Positions 51,031 to 58,794 of a DNA stretch of 64,000 nucleotides are shown in pieces. Positions within the stretch are counted from its first letter, which is position 1, and each line of letters starts with the position of its first letter. The position numbers and the translations under genes are program-made. The stretch is from Flavobacterium sp. NRK1 (GTDB lineage Bacteria > Bacteroidota > Bacteroidia > Flavobacteriales > Flavobacteriaceae), in contig NZ_JAMXLA010000001.1 of NCBI RefSeq assembly GCF_024054175.1, forward strand, positions 3,160,652 through 3,224,651, read 5' to 3'. The notes beneath the pieces are model-generated. The model did no database searches and had not been told where the DNA came from. It saw nothing but the letters and a program-made list of their open reading frames with translations.

Positions 51031-52536
51031 TTAATTTTTTATAACTTTCTTAATTACCTTACCATTATCGGAAGATATAGTCATCATGTAAACTCCTGAA
51101 GCAAGGTCTGAGATATTGATTTCTGCATTAGAAACACCATCTAAAGTAAATGATTTTACAGTGCGTCCATTTAGATCAGTAACAGCTATAGTATCGATCA
51201 AAATGTTTTCTGAATTATTAATATTCAAAACACCATCGGTAGGATTTGGAGAAACTTTCAATTTTGAAATTAATTCTTCGTTAAGTCCTGCTGAAACATC
51301 CACACTGAAATTATCGAGGGCAAGTACACCATAATTAGTTTCAATATGCGCCGGAGCTGTATAATTAAAAGCAATATAATAAACTCCGGTTTCAGGTACA
51401 TCAAAAGTATGAGATTGCATAACATATTGTTCTTCTGAATAGTCATTTAATGTCGCAATGACGGTGCTTTGTCCTTCTACAGTAGCTTCAGTTCCAATAG
51501 TAACGGTTAAATTGTTAACATTTCCCGCGCCTTCTAAAGCAAACTTTTTAAGATAATAACTCACATTGTAATTTGTCCCTCCTGAAAGGTTTAATCCTCT
51601 TGAAAACAACCATGCGTCAGATGCCGCATCATACGCACCTGCAGTAGCATAAAAGTCACCTTCATAAGCATTCACAAATTCATCACTTCCTTCCACCGAC
51701 CATGGACTGCCGCTAGCCGCATTGAATAATGACCATCCATCGCCTGTTTCGTCTTCAAACCCAAAGGCATATGGTATAGATGCAGGAGCTACCGGAGAAG
51801 TAAAATTAATAGGGCCTATCCATTCACTATAATTATCTTCATCACATACAGTTCTAACATAAAATGCATAATCAGTATTGCCTGTTAATGGTGATAATGT
51901 AACTTGTGGAGCAGTAAGATCTTGTATTAACGTTCCTTCTGTTTCAGGATCAAAAGCAGATTCACCCCATAATATTTCATAACCTTGAGGTGAATTTATT
52001 GCAGGATTCCATTCTATAGTAACTTCAGTAGATGTTGGTGTGCCCACAAAAGCGAATCCGCCAGTAACAGGAAAACAGCTAAGAGCAGTAAAACTCACTT
52101 CAACCTGAAAGCCTAAATCATTCCAGTTATTATCAAAAGCAATATAATATGTCTCTCCTGCTAAAACCTGAAATTCAAAATTTGTAAGATAGTTTCCTGT
52201 TTCAAAATCTACGTCATCAGAAAACATCCAACAAGTAAGTTCATCACAAGTTCCGGTATACACCGAAACCCTGGTATCATCACTATATGTTTCACCATCA
52301 TTTGCAGCAAGATCGGTGTTTATCCTAACCGCACCATTTTCTGTTGCAGAAAAGTAGTACCAGTTTGCAGCATCTGCAGAATCGGGAGCAAAACAATTGT
52401 CGGTATAAGAACCTGTAATATCCCCTACAGTTGTTGTGCCAATTGAAATTTCTAAAGCAGTATCACAAGAAGATTGAGCTTTAACCGTTAAAAAGGAACC
52501 TAAAAAGAAAGCTCCTAAAAGTAGATTTTTTTTCAT
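51031..52536 (-). CDS. T9SS-secreted protein with FnIII and jelly-roll domains
   Basis: A 501-residue secreted or cell-surface protein. Signal peptide 1-20 (FLTVKAQ), a beta-rich domain (about 22-150), a fibronectin type III domain (about 155-250, TSTEVTIEWNPA...YEILWGES...DYAFYVRTVCDE), a choice-of-anchor-J-like jelly roll (about 255-410, IPYAFGFEDETGDGWSLFNA) and a type A sorting domain (about 428-501, LKVSPNPTDGVLNINNSENI to VIKKVIKN). It is exported by the type IX system. Substrate unknown. It has a -7 box at 52566-52573. Confidence 0.88.
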   Translation of the reverse strand: MKKNLLLGAFFLGSFLTVKAQSSCDTALEISIGTTTVGDITGSYTDNCFAPDSADAANWYYFSATENGAVRINTDLAANDGETYSDDTRVSVYTGTCDELTCWMFSDDVDFETGNYLTNFEFQVLAGETYYIAFDNNWNDLGFQVEVSFTALSCFPVTGGFAFVGTPTSTEVTIEWNPAINSPQGYEILWGESAFDPETEGTLIQDLTAPQVTLSPLTGNTDYAFYVRTVCDEDNYSEWIGPINFTSPVAPASIPYAFGFEDETGDGWSLFNAASGSPWSVEGSDEFVNAYEGDFYATAGAYDAASDAWLFSRGLNLSGGTNYNVSYYLKKFALEGAGNVNNLTVTIGTEATVEGQSTVIATLNDYSEEQYVMQSHTFDVPETGVYYIAFNYTAPAHIETNYGVLALDNFSVDVSAGLNEELISKLKVSPNPTDGVLNINNSENILIDTIAVTDLNGRTVKSFTLDGVSNAEINISDLASGVYMMTISSDNGKVIKKVIKN

Positions 52537-52565
52537 GATTTGTATTTTTTAGGTTTGCATTTACT

Positions 52566-52573
52566 CAAAGCTA
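52566..52573 (-). promoter_or_regulatory. TAnnTTTG -7 box
   Basis: TAGCTTTG on the minus strand, 30 bases from the ATG at 52536. Confidence 0.5.
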
Positions 52574-52611
52574 GTAATAAAAAATACCAATCCGATTTAC
52601 TTTAACAAAAA

Positions 52612-52637
52612 AAAAGCAGACCATAATGGTCTGCCTT
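52612..52637 (-). terminator. Terminator of the second T9SS gene
   Basis: GGCAGACC-ATTAT-GGTCTGC on the minus strand followed by a T8 run, 24 bases past the stop. Confidence 0.8.
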
Positions 52638-52660
52638 AGTTATAATATCTTAAAAACTAA

Positions 52661-53515
52661 TTAGTTTTTTACGATTTTTTTAGTTGTAGTACCTTTATCT
52701 GAAGCAATAGTCATCATATAAACTCCAGAAGCAAGATCAGATACATTTACCTGAGCTTCAGAAACACCGTTGAATTTTACAGCTTTAACTGTACGACCGT
52801 TAAGGTCAACAATAGTGATGTTATTAACAAGAGTGTCAGCAGTAATATTTACTAAACCATTATTAACTGGGTTAGGGAATACAGAAAGGTTAGCGATAGT
52901 GTTATCATTAACACCGGCAGTGTTACCAGTCGTCACTTCAACATCATCAAGTACTAAATATAATTCATCAGTAGATTGATAATGCCTAAAAACAACTCTT
53001 ACAGACTCACCAACATTATCAGAAATAACGAAGTTTTTAGATACGGCATTAGGTCCAGCCAAAGTTTCTTCAATCTTTGCTTCTCCTAAACCATTTATTA
53101 AATCTGCTATTGTATTTCCTTCTGCAGAGAAAAATTCATCCGTTACAACATACACAGCATAATGCTCAGCGAAATACTCGTCATTAAGACCACCAACTTT
53201 GAAAGATACAGTAGCGCCTTCAGCAGGTACTTCAAAAGCTTGAGTTACAAACATGTTATCAGGAGTAAGTGCACCAGCATCATCACTATAGGACGCAGAA
53301 AAAGCAAATCCTCCATCAAAACCATATGCAGTAGATGCATCAACAGCAGTTGTCTGAACGCCCCAATTATCAGTATCTCCATCTGCGTCTATTAAATACC
53401 AATCTCCTAAAGTAGCCTCATCAGCAACGCTAAAGTCTACACTAAAAATTGTTTGTGCCTGTGCGGCGAAAAAAGAAGCCAATACAAAGGCTCCGGCAAG
53501 TAATTGTTTTTTCAT
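52661..53515 (-). CDS. T9SS-secreted jelly-roll protein
   Basis: A 284-residue secreted protein: signal peptide (1-20, FFAAQAQ), a choice-of-anchor J jelly-roll domain (about 21-205, FSVDFSVADEATLGDWYLIDADGD, FKVGGLNDEYFAEHYAVYVV) and a type A sorting domain (about 213-284, LSVFPNPVNNGLVNITADTL to TTKKIVKN). It is close in its last 70 residues to the neighbouring 501-residue protein, indicating duplicated sorting domains. The ligand is unknown. Transcription starts from a well-formed promoter at 53542-53575 and ends at a strong hairpin. Confidence 0.88.
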   Translation of the reverse strand: MKKQLLAGAFVLASFFAAQAQTIFSVDFSVADEATLGDWYLIDADGDTDNWGVQTTAVDASTAYGFDGGFAFSASYSDDAGALTPDNMFVTQAFEVPAEGATVSFKVGGLNDEYFAEHYAVYVVTDEFFSAEGNTIADLINGLGEAKIEETLAGPNAVSKNFVISDNVGESVRVVFRHYQSTDELYLVLDDVEVTTGNTAGVNDNTIANLSVFPNPVNNGLVNITADTLVNNITIVDLNGRTVKAVKFNGVSEAQVNVSDLASGVYMMTIASDKGTTTKKIVKN

Positions 53516-53541
53516 GATGATAAATAGTTTTTAATTTTTTC

Positions 53542-53575
53542 CAAAAATAGGAAAAGTTTTCAGATTATAAACAAA
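53542..53575 (-). promoter_or_regulatory. Promoter of the second T9SS gene
   Basis: On the minus strand, TATTTTTG (53542-53549) as the -7 box and TTTG (53572-53575) as the -33 element, 22 bases apart. Good match to the Bacteroidetes pattern. Confidence 0.6.
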
Positions 53576-53659
53576 CAAAACCTACAAAATTTACAAAAAA
53601 GATATTTTTTTCTTTATTACACTATATTAAGTTATTGAAAATTAAGCTTTCAACTAAAT

Positions 53660-54715
53660 TCAAATATCACTAAGTAAATATAGATCAGCAATTACTAATG
53701 CAGCCATTGCTTCAACTATTGGTACAGCTCTTGGTACTACGCAAGGGTCATGTCTTCCTTTTCCCTGCATTTCTACAATATGACCTTTATTATCTATAGT
53801 CAGTTGTTTTTGCATAATAGTAGCCACCGGCTTAAATGCGACTCTGAAATAAATATCCATTCCGTTGCTTATTCCGCCTTGTATTCCGCCGGAAAGATTA
53901 GATTTTGTTGAACCATCAGGATTAAATAAATCGTTATGTTCACTTCCTCTCATTTTGGCACCACAAAATCCACTGCCATACTCAAATCCTTTTACAGCGT
54001 TAATAGAAAGCATTGCCTTACCAAGTTCTGCATGCAATTTATCAAACACAGGTTCACCTAAACCAACAGGCACATTTTTAATTACGCAGGTTATAGTTCC
54101 TCCTACCGTATCACCTTCCTTACGAATCTGTTTTATATACTCTTCCATTTTTTTTGCAGTTGCAGGATCCGGGCAGCGAACGTCATTAGTTTCGATTAAT
54201 GAAAAATCTAACGCCTGATAAGGCTTATCTATAAATATTTCTCCAACTGAAGACACAAAAGCATTAATGCTAATGTCAGGAATTACTTGTTTTGCTATGG
54301 CTCCTCCCACTACCCTGCTTATAGTTTCCCTTGCAGAACTCCTGCCACCGCCCCTGTAATCCCTAATACCATATTTTTTATCATATGTGTAATCTGCATG
54401 GGAGGGCCTGTAGGTGTCTTTTATATGAGAATAATCATCCGATTTCTGATTAGTGTTCGGAACTGTAAAGCCTATCGGAGTTCCTGTTGTAACACCTTCA
54501 AAAATACCTGAAAGAAATTCAACCTTGTCAGATTCTTTTCTCTGCGTAACAATAGCAGACTGCCCAGGCCTTCTTCTGTCAAGCTCTGTCTGTATAGCTT
54601 CCATATCTAGGGTTATACCCGGAGGGCAACCATCTATCACTCCACCTATGGCTGTTCCGTGTGATTCGCCAAAGGTTGTGAGTCTGAATATTTTTCCAAA
54701 TGTATTTCCTGCCAT
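53660..54715 (-). CDS. aroC: Chorismate synthase
   Basis: A 351-residue FMN-dependent enzyme converting EPSP to chorismate, the precursor of menaquinone and aromatic amino acids. Seen: the signatures [59 protein letters not shown] and [20 protein letters not shown]. The ATG at 54715 ([13 protein letters not shown]) is the family start; an upstream ATG adds six residues without support. It is monocistronic, with a CAAAAGTA box just upstream. Confidence 0.97.
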   Translation of the reverse strand: MAGNTFGKIFRLTTFGESHGTAIGGVIDGCPPGITLDMEAIQTELDRRRPGQSAIVTQRKESDKVEFLSGIFEGVTTGTPIGFTVPNTNQKSDDYSHIKDTYRPSHADYTYDKKYGIRDYRGGGRSSARETISRVVGGAIAKQVIPDISINAFVSSVGEIFIDKPYQALDFSLIETNDVRCPDPATAKKMEEYIKQIRKEGDTVGGTITCVIKNVPVGLGEPVFDKLHAELGKAMLSINAVKGFEYGSGFCGAKMRGSEHNDLFNPDGSTKSNLSGGIQGGISNGMDIYFRVAFKPVATIMQKQLTIDNKGHIVEMQGKGRHDPCVVPRAVPIVEAMAALVIADLYLLSDI

Positions 54716-54730
54716 CGAGAGTGTTTTTAA

Positions 54731-54738
54731 CAAAAGTA
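54731..54738 (-). promoter_or_regulatory. TAnnTTTG -7 box for aroC
   Basis: TACTTTTG on the minus strand, 16 bases from the ATG at 54715. Confidence 0.5.
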
Positions 54739-54866
54739 AGATGTTCCTTTATATTAAGGAAATAAAACATATTAAAACAATCTACTCAACAGAATCATTT
54801 TAATAACATTGTCATAAACATACGTTTATATATAAGCTCTTAATTTGCAGAAGAAAAAACACTCTG

Positions 54867-55694
54867 ATGAAAAAAAGGAATGTTGATCTTGTAGTCTTAT
54901 CAGATATACATTTAGGGACATATGGCTGCCATGCTAAGGAAGTCCTTAACTATCTGTCTTCCATCAAGCCCAAAACTCTTATACTTAACGGTGATATTAT
55001 TGATATATGGCAGTTCAGAAAATCTTATTTTCCTAAATCACATTTAAAAGTAGTTAAGAAATTACTTGATTTTGCTTCAAAAGGGACTAAGGTTTACTAC
55101 ATAACAGGAAATCACGATGAAATGCTGCGTAAATTCAGCGGTACCTCTATGGGGAATTTTTCTATAGTAGATAAAGTATTGTTAGAATTAGATGGCAAAA
55201 AAGCGTGGTTTTTTCATGGCGATGTTTTTGATAGTTCTGTACACCATGCTAAATGGATAGCGAAGTTAGGCGGAATTGGCTATGATTACCTAATACTCCT
55301 TAACAGATTTGTAAACTGGTTACTTAAAAAAATGGGCAAAGAACCGTACTCATTATCTAAAAAAATAAAATCAAGCGTAAAAAAAGCAGTTAAATTTATC
55401 TCTGACTTTGAAGAAACCGCTTCAGACCTTGCTATAGAAAACAATTATGATTATGTAATTTGCGGGCATATACATGAACCTATAATAACTACCAGGGAAA
55501 ATAAAAAAGGTAGTGTTATGTATCTTAATTCTGGCGACTGGATAGAAAATCTTACGGCTTTAGAATACAATAAAAAGAAATGGAAGCTTTACAGGCATGA
55601 AGAAATAAACACTGTAGTTGAAGACGATTATTTTGAGCTTGAAACAAAACTAAGTGAACAGCTTGTTACTACAATGCTGTTTACAAATAAATAA
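54867..55694 (+). CDS. LpxH-like metallophosphoesterase
   Basis: A 275-residue calcineurin-like phosphoesterase of the UDP-2,3-diacylglucosamine hydrolase type. Metal-binding motifs in order: LSDIHLG (residues about 11-17), LNGDIIDIW (about 43-51), ITGNHDEML (about 78-86), FHGDVFD and ICGHIHEPI (about 200-208). It may act in lipid A synthesis, although this branch in Bacteroidetes is often only called UDP-2,3-diacylglucosamine diphosphatase-like. It is followed by the lipoprotein gene, whose promoter box overlaps its stop. Confidence 0.85.
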   Translation: MKKRNVDLVVLSDIHLGTYGCHAKEVLNYLSSIKPKTLILNGDIIDIWQFRKSYFPKSHLKVVKKLLDFASKGTKVYYITGNHDEMLRKFSGTSMGNFSIVDKVLLELDGKKAWFFHGDVFDSSVHHAKWIAKLGGIGYDYLILLNRFVNWLLKKMGKEPYSLSKKIKSSVKKAVKFISDFEETASDLAIENNYDYVICGHIHEPIITTRENKKGSVMYLNSGDWIENLTALEYNKKKWKLYRHEEINTVVEDDYFELETKLSEQLVTTMLFTNK

Positions 55695-55699
55695 GTTTG
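55692..55699 (+). promoter_or_regulatory. TAnnTTTG -7 box overlapping a stop codon
   Basis: TAAGTTTG, whose TAA is the stop codon of the phosphoesterase gene. It lies 39 bases before the ATG at 55738. Confidence 0.4.
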
Positions 55700-55737
55700 A
55701 TTTAAAATTGTTAGATTAGCGCAAAATCCTAACTAAC

Positions 55738-56532
55738 ATGAAAAACAATTATTTATTATTAATTTTTAGCCTTTTAATTATTTCCTGTTCCAGTGATGAC
55801 AGTAATGGAGATAATAATACTTCTACGGGTTCTTTTATACCGACAACACAAGGAAATTACTGGGTATATGATGTACAAAGTAATATTTTAAGCGGCAGAG
55901 ATTCTTTGTATATGTCAAATGATACTATTATTAACAACTTGGTATATCAAAAATTAAAAACGAAACAATTACCTTACGGTTTTCTGTCTAATGCTCTTAA
56001 TAATAATGGTATCAGGCAGGCTGATGGTAAAATTTATCTTTCAGGGTCTGCCGGATTAAACTTTTCTCAGGATTTACCTTTTAATCTTTCTGTAAATGAC
56101 TTTGTGATTTTTGATGAAAATGCCTCAGACAATACTCAGCTTGCAACAATTTCCGGGACTATAAATCAGGAAATAGAAGGATATACGCTAACTTTAAATT
56201 ACAATCTGACTTCTACTTCAAAACCTTCTATAGAAAACTTTATTTCAGGCAACAACCAATACAATATTGTAAAACCAGTTGAAATTACTCTTAATCTGGG
56301 AATTGATGTTACTGTTCAATTGCCCGAAATCCCCATTCCATTCACTTATCCTTTAATGCCGCAGCAAAATGTAGTTGTTTCAACACAATATTATGCCCAG
56401 GGTATCGGTGCAGTAAAAACAATTACAGACCTATTCTATAATCTGGCACAATTGCCTAATATTGAATTACCTATACCACAATCAGGAACAGAACACCAGG
56501 AAGAAATACTGGTTGACTACAGCGTAGAATAA
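55738..56532 (+). CDS. Hypothetical lipoprotein
   Basis: A 264-residue lipoprotein: hydrophobic signal MKNNYLLLIFSLLIISC with lipid-attachment Cys17, then an acidic/serine-rich stretch SSDDSNGDNNTS typical of surface-exposed Bacteroidetes lipoproteins, then a beta-rich domain (FIPTTQGNYWVYDV, NDTIINNLVYQKLKTKQ). I do not recognise the family. The DNDxQxLPEIPIP segment is proline-rich. The neighbouring outer-membrane-like gene has its own promoter. Confidence 0.75.
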   Translation: MKNNYLLLIFSLLIISCSSDDSNGDNNTSTGSFIPTTQGNYWVYDVQSNILSGRDSLYMSNDTIINNLVYQKLKTKQLPYGFLSNALNNNGIRQADGKIYLSGSAGLNFSQDLPFNLSVNDFVIFDENASDNTQLATISGTINQEIEGYTLTLNYNLTSTSKPSIENFISGNNQYNIVKPVEITLNLGIDVTVQLPEIPIPFTYPLMPQQNVVVSTQYYAQGIGAVKTITDLFYNLAQLPNIELPIPQSGTEHQEEILVDYSVE

Positions 56533-56597
56533 TTTCTTTAACATAATGATAACTGTTAAAAAATTAACGTTCAATTATCCTTACCAAAGAGAGATGT

Positions 56598-56605
56598 TAA
56601 TTTTG
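56598..56605 (+). promoter_or_regulatory. TAnnTTTG -7 box
   Basis: TAATTTTG, 27 bases before the ATG at 56632. Confidence 0.55.
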
Positions 56606-56631
56606 AAAGCAAATAACCTAATAAATCATTT

Positions 56632-57132
56632 ATGAAAAAAGTATTGTTATCAGCTTTCTTGCTAATAGGTTTAGCATTTAGCTCGCAGGCACAGGAAAAA
56701 AATGCTATAGGTCTTCGTTTAGGAGACAATGATGGCTTTGGAGGAGAAGTATCTTACCAGCGCAGACTAAGTACAGACAACAGATTAGAACTTGACTTAG
56801 GATGGCGTGATTCTGACTATTATGATGCTGTAAAAATTGCTGCCTTATATCAATGGGTATGGAATATTGAAGGTGGATTTAACTGGTATGCAGGTGTTGG
56901 TGGTGGTGTAGGAACATGGGATTTTAACGATCGTGTACCTAACTATTATCATGGAGATGATGATAGCGGAACTTTTCTTTTTGCTGCCGGTGATATAGGT
57001 ATAGAATATAATTTTGATTTTCCTTTACAATTATCATTAGATTTCAGACCTGAACTTTATTTTGGAGATGATGATTTCCGTGAAAATAATTTCGGACCGG
57101 ATATTGCACTTGGTGTCCGTTTCAGATTCTAA
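56632..57132 (+). CDS. Outer-membrane beta-barrel-like protein
   Basis: A 166-residue protein: signal peptide 1-20 (MKKVLLSAFLLIGLAFSSQA), then alternating strands rich in Gly and aromatics (NAIGLRLGDNDGFGGEVSYQ, WYAGVGGGVGTWDF, GDIGIEYNFDFPLQLSLDFR) ending in the aromatic C-terminus IALGVRFRF, the usual signal for barrel assembly. It is a small outer-membrane barrel of about eight strands. Ligand or function unknown. It has its own promoter and terminator. Confidence 0.82.
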   Translation: MKKVLLSAFLLIGLAFSSQAQEKNAIGLRLGDNDGFGGEVSYQRRLSTDNRLELDLGWRDSDYYDAVKIAALYQWVWNIEGGFNWYAGVGGGVGTWDFNDRVPNYYHGDDDSGTFLFAAGDIGIEYNFDFPLQLSLDFRPELYFGDDDFRENNFGPDIALGVRFRF

Positions 57133-57143
57133 AATATTTTACT

Positions 57144-57174
57144 TTAAAAACCCTGTTTTCTTACAGGGTTTTTT
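57144..57174 (+). terminator. Rho-independent terminator
   Basis: AAAAACCCTG-TTTTCTTA-CAGGGTTTTTT hairpin and T-run, 12 bases after the stop at 57132. Confidence 0.8.
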
Positions 57175-57194
57175 CTTATCTTTAAAATAAAAAC

Positions 57195-57593
57195 ATGAAC
57201 CAACGCGACCCAAAAATACTTTCCATCCGTGGTGAAGCATTAGGAGAAATCCACCCTCAATCCTCTCAGGAAGAAACCTTTCAAAACAAAACAATACGCC
57301 CCATATTAAAGCTTCAGAATGATTTGTTTGTAGAGTCATTCATTAATTATGTAAACAAATCAAAAAGCGATTTTTATTCTTTTAATATTGATAAGAAATT
57401 AAATTTTATAGACAATGCAGTACATAAAGATATAAAGTTTAGAAATGCGTTAAAAGGGATGGTAATTGCCTTTTTTACAATTGAGGAATTCAGGGAGTAC
57501 ATTCAAAACTCATCAAATCTTAATAAACGTATGATGAACCTGCTTATAGAAAGATTAAAAGATCAGGTTCAGCTTATGATTAAAACAGAATAA
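57195..57593 (+). CDS. Conserved hypothetical protein (Flavobacteria)
   Basis: A 132-residue soluble protein, beginning MNQRDPKILSIRGEALGEIH, with helical character in its second half (FFTIEEFREYIQNSSNLNKRM). I recall similar Flavobacterial proteins being labelled glyoxalase, but no metal-site or VOC motif is visible, so that name is not supported. It ends with a short bidirectional hairpin. Confidence 0.72.
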   Translation: MNQRDPKILSIRGEALGEIHPQSSQEETFQNKTIRPILKLQNDLFVESFINYVNKSKSDFYSFNIDKKLNFIDNAVHKDIKFRNALKGMVIAFFTIEEFREYIQNSSNLNKRMMNLLIERLKDQVQLMIKTE

Positions 57594-57596
57594 ATA

Positions 57597-57620
57597 AAGA
57601 GGTGTGTAAACCTCTTTATT
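57597..57620. terminator. Short bidirectional terminator
   Basis: AAAGAGGT-GTGTAA-ACCTCTTT hairpin between two convergent genes, weaker than the others. Confidence 0.55.
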
Positions 57621-58283
57621 CTATAATGCTTTCTCCATTTAAATTCGTAGTGAGCACATCGCTCATATAATCAAAGTACGGACGCATAGCCACAAAAGTT
57701 GCAAGTATTTCATCTTTAAAACTTTTATCAAGTACTTGTTTATCTGAGAACCTTCTCACTATTAAAAACTGTTTTTTACGTATAAGATCTATCGCTTTAT
57801 GGTTTTTATCAAAATCTTTAGGAGCGGTCTTTAATTCTTCACCCTTAATATCTCCAAAGTATTTTTTAAAATCAGAAGCGTTTATGATAGATCGTATCTC
57901 ACTATCATCAAGTTCAAATTCTTTACGAATGCGCTTCAGATCATCCGGGTTAGGCTGCCAAAAACCTCCTTCTACAAAGCTGTTGCCGGGTTCTATATGC
58001 AAATAATAGCTTCCTCTATAAAAAGGTTTTGTACGGGAATACCATGCGCTTAAATATTTTTTATAAGGGGATTTATCTTTTGAAAAACGGATATCTCTAT
58101 AAATTCTGTAAATCTGGATATTTTCTATTGAATCCTGTTTTTGAAGATCAGTACCAATCTCATTAAAAAAATTTTTAGTGATGCTTTCTATAGTCCTAAA
58201 CTCTTCTTTATTATCAGCAAACATTCTCTATTATTGTTTTTATCAAGCTGTACTAAAAAATCCAATACCGGTTTTGTAATCAT
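57616..58283 (-). pseudogene. DUF2461 protein gene with a -1 frameshift near its start
   Basis: The body (57616-58224, 202 residues: RDIRFSKDKSPYKKYLSAWY, SYYLHIEPGNSFVEGGFWQP, LIRKKQFLIVRRFSDKQV) is a DUF2461 protein. The family start is missing. It lies upstream in another frame: from ATG at 58283, MITKPVLDFLVQLDKNNNRE precedes FADNKEEF, and the codons read GAA TG- TTT where GAA TGG TTT (E-W-F, a family-conserved motif) is expected. One G is missing near 58222-58224. The ATG at 58283 overlaps the stop of the META gene (TAATG), supporting it as the original start. It is either a real mutation or a sequencing error. An internal ATG could still make the 202-residue form. Confidence 0.75.
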
Positions 58284-58714
58284 TACTCTCCTTTTTTGGG
58301 CATAAAAACCAAAAGTTCTTTATCACCATTCAATAAAATAAGTTTATTGTTTGAAATTTTTGCTTTGTTTACCTCTCCCAAAGCTTTCATATATTCACCT
58401 TCTCCATTCCCGGGACAAAACATTTTGGTAGAAATCATCATTCCAAAACTCAGATTACCCTTTTCATCCAGTGTATAGGGGCCACTATAGCTATTACATC
58501 CGCCATTACCGCTAATTCTGTTCTCTGTTGTAAAAGTAGCGTCAGGCACTCCTTTAGCATCATCAGAAGCTGTAATTTCTTTGCCCATAATATTTGTTAA
58601 TTGCCAGGCTGAGGCAGTTATAGCTTCTTTAGATATTGCTGTTTGTGATGTTTTGCAACCGGACATAGTTACCATAATTAAAATAACACTAAAAGAATAC
58701 AGTATTTTTTTCAT
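58283..58714 (-). CDS. META/HslJ-like lipoprotein
   Basis: A 143-residue lipoprotein: signal peptide with lipobox TMSGC (Cys20) and a META domain of the HslJ type (about 30-140: ASAWQLTNIMGKEI, ATFTTENRISGNGGCNSYSGPYTLD, MISTKMFCPGNGEGEYMKAL). Such proteins are linked to heat-induced or stress responses in E. coli; the role here is not known. Its stop overlaps the start of the DUF2461 gene. A promoter box lies 24 bases upstream of its ATG. Confidence 0.88.
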   Translation of the reverse strand: MKKILYSFSVILIMVTMSGCKTSQTAISKEAITASAWQLTNIMGKEITASDDAKGVPDATFTTENRISGNGGCNSYSGPYTLDEKGNLSFGMMISTKMFCPGNGEGEYMKALGEVNKAKISNNKLILLNGDKELLVFMPKKGE

Positions 58715-58737
58715 ACAATTTATTTTTTGAATTACAT

Positions 58738-58745
58738 CAAATTTA
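58738..58745 (-). promoter_or_regulatory. TAnnTTTG -7 box for the META lipoprotein
   Basis: TAAATTTG on the minus strand, 24 bases from the ATG at 58714. Confidence 0.5.
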
Positions 58746-58794
58746 AAGACTATTAGGCCTTTAAACTATTATTTATAAAAAATTTAAGGATAGA

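Noticed and set aside
53865..54218. 117-residue plus-strand ORF inside aroC
   Set aside because: It lies antisense in a strongly conserved gene; composition is typical of a shadow frame.
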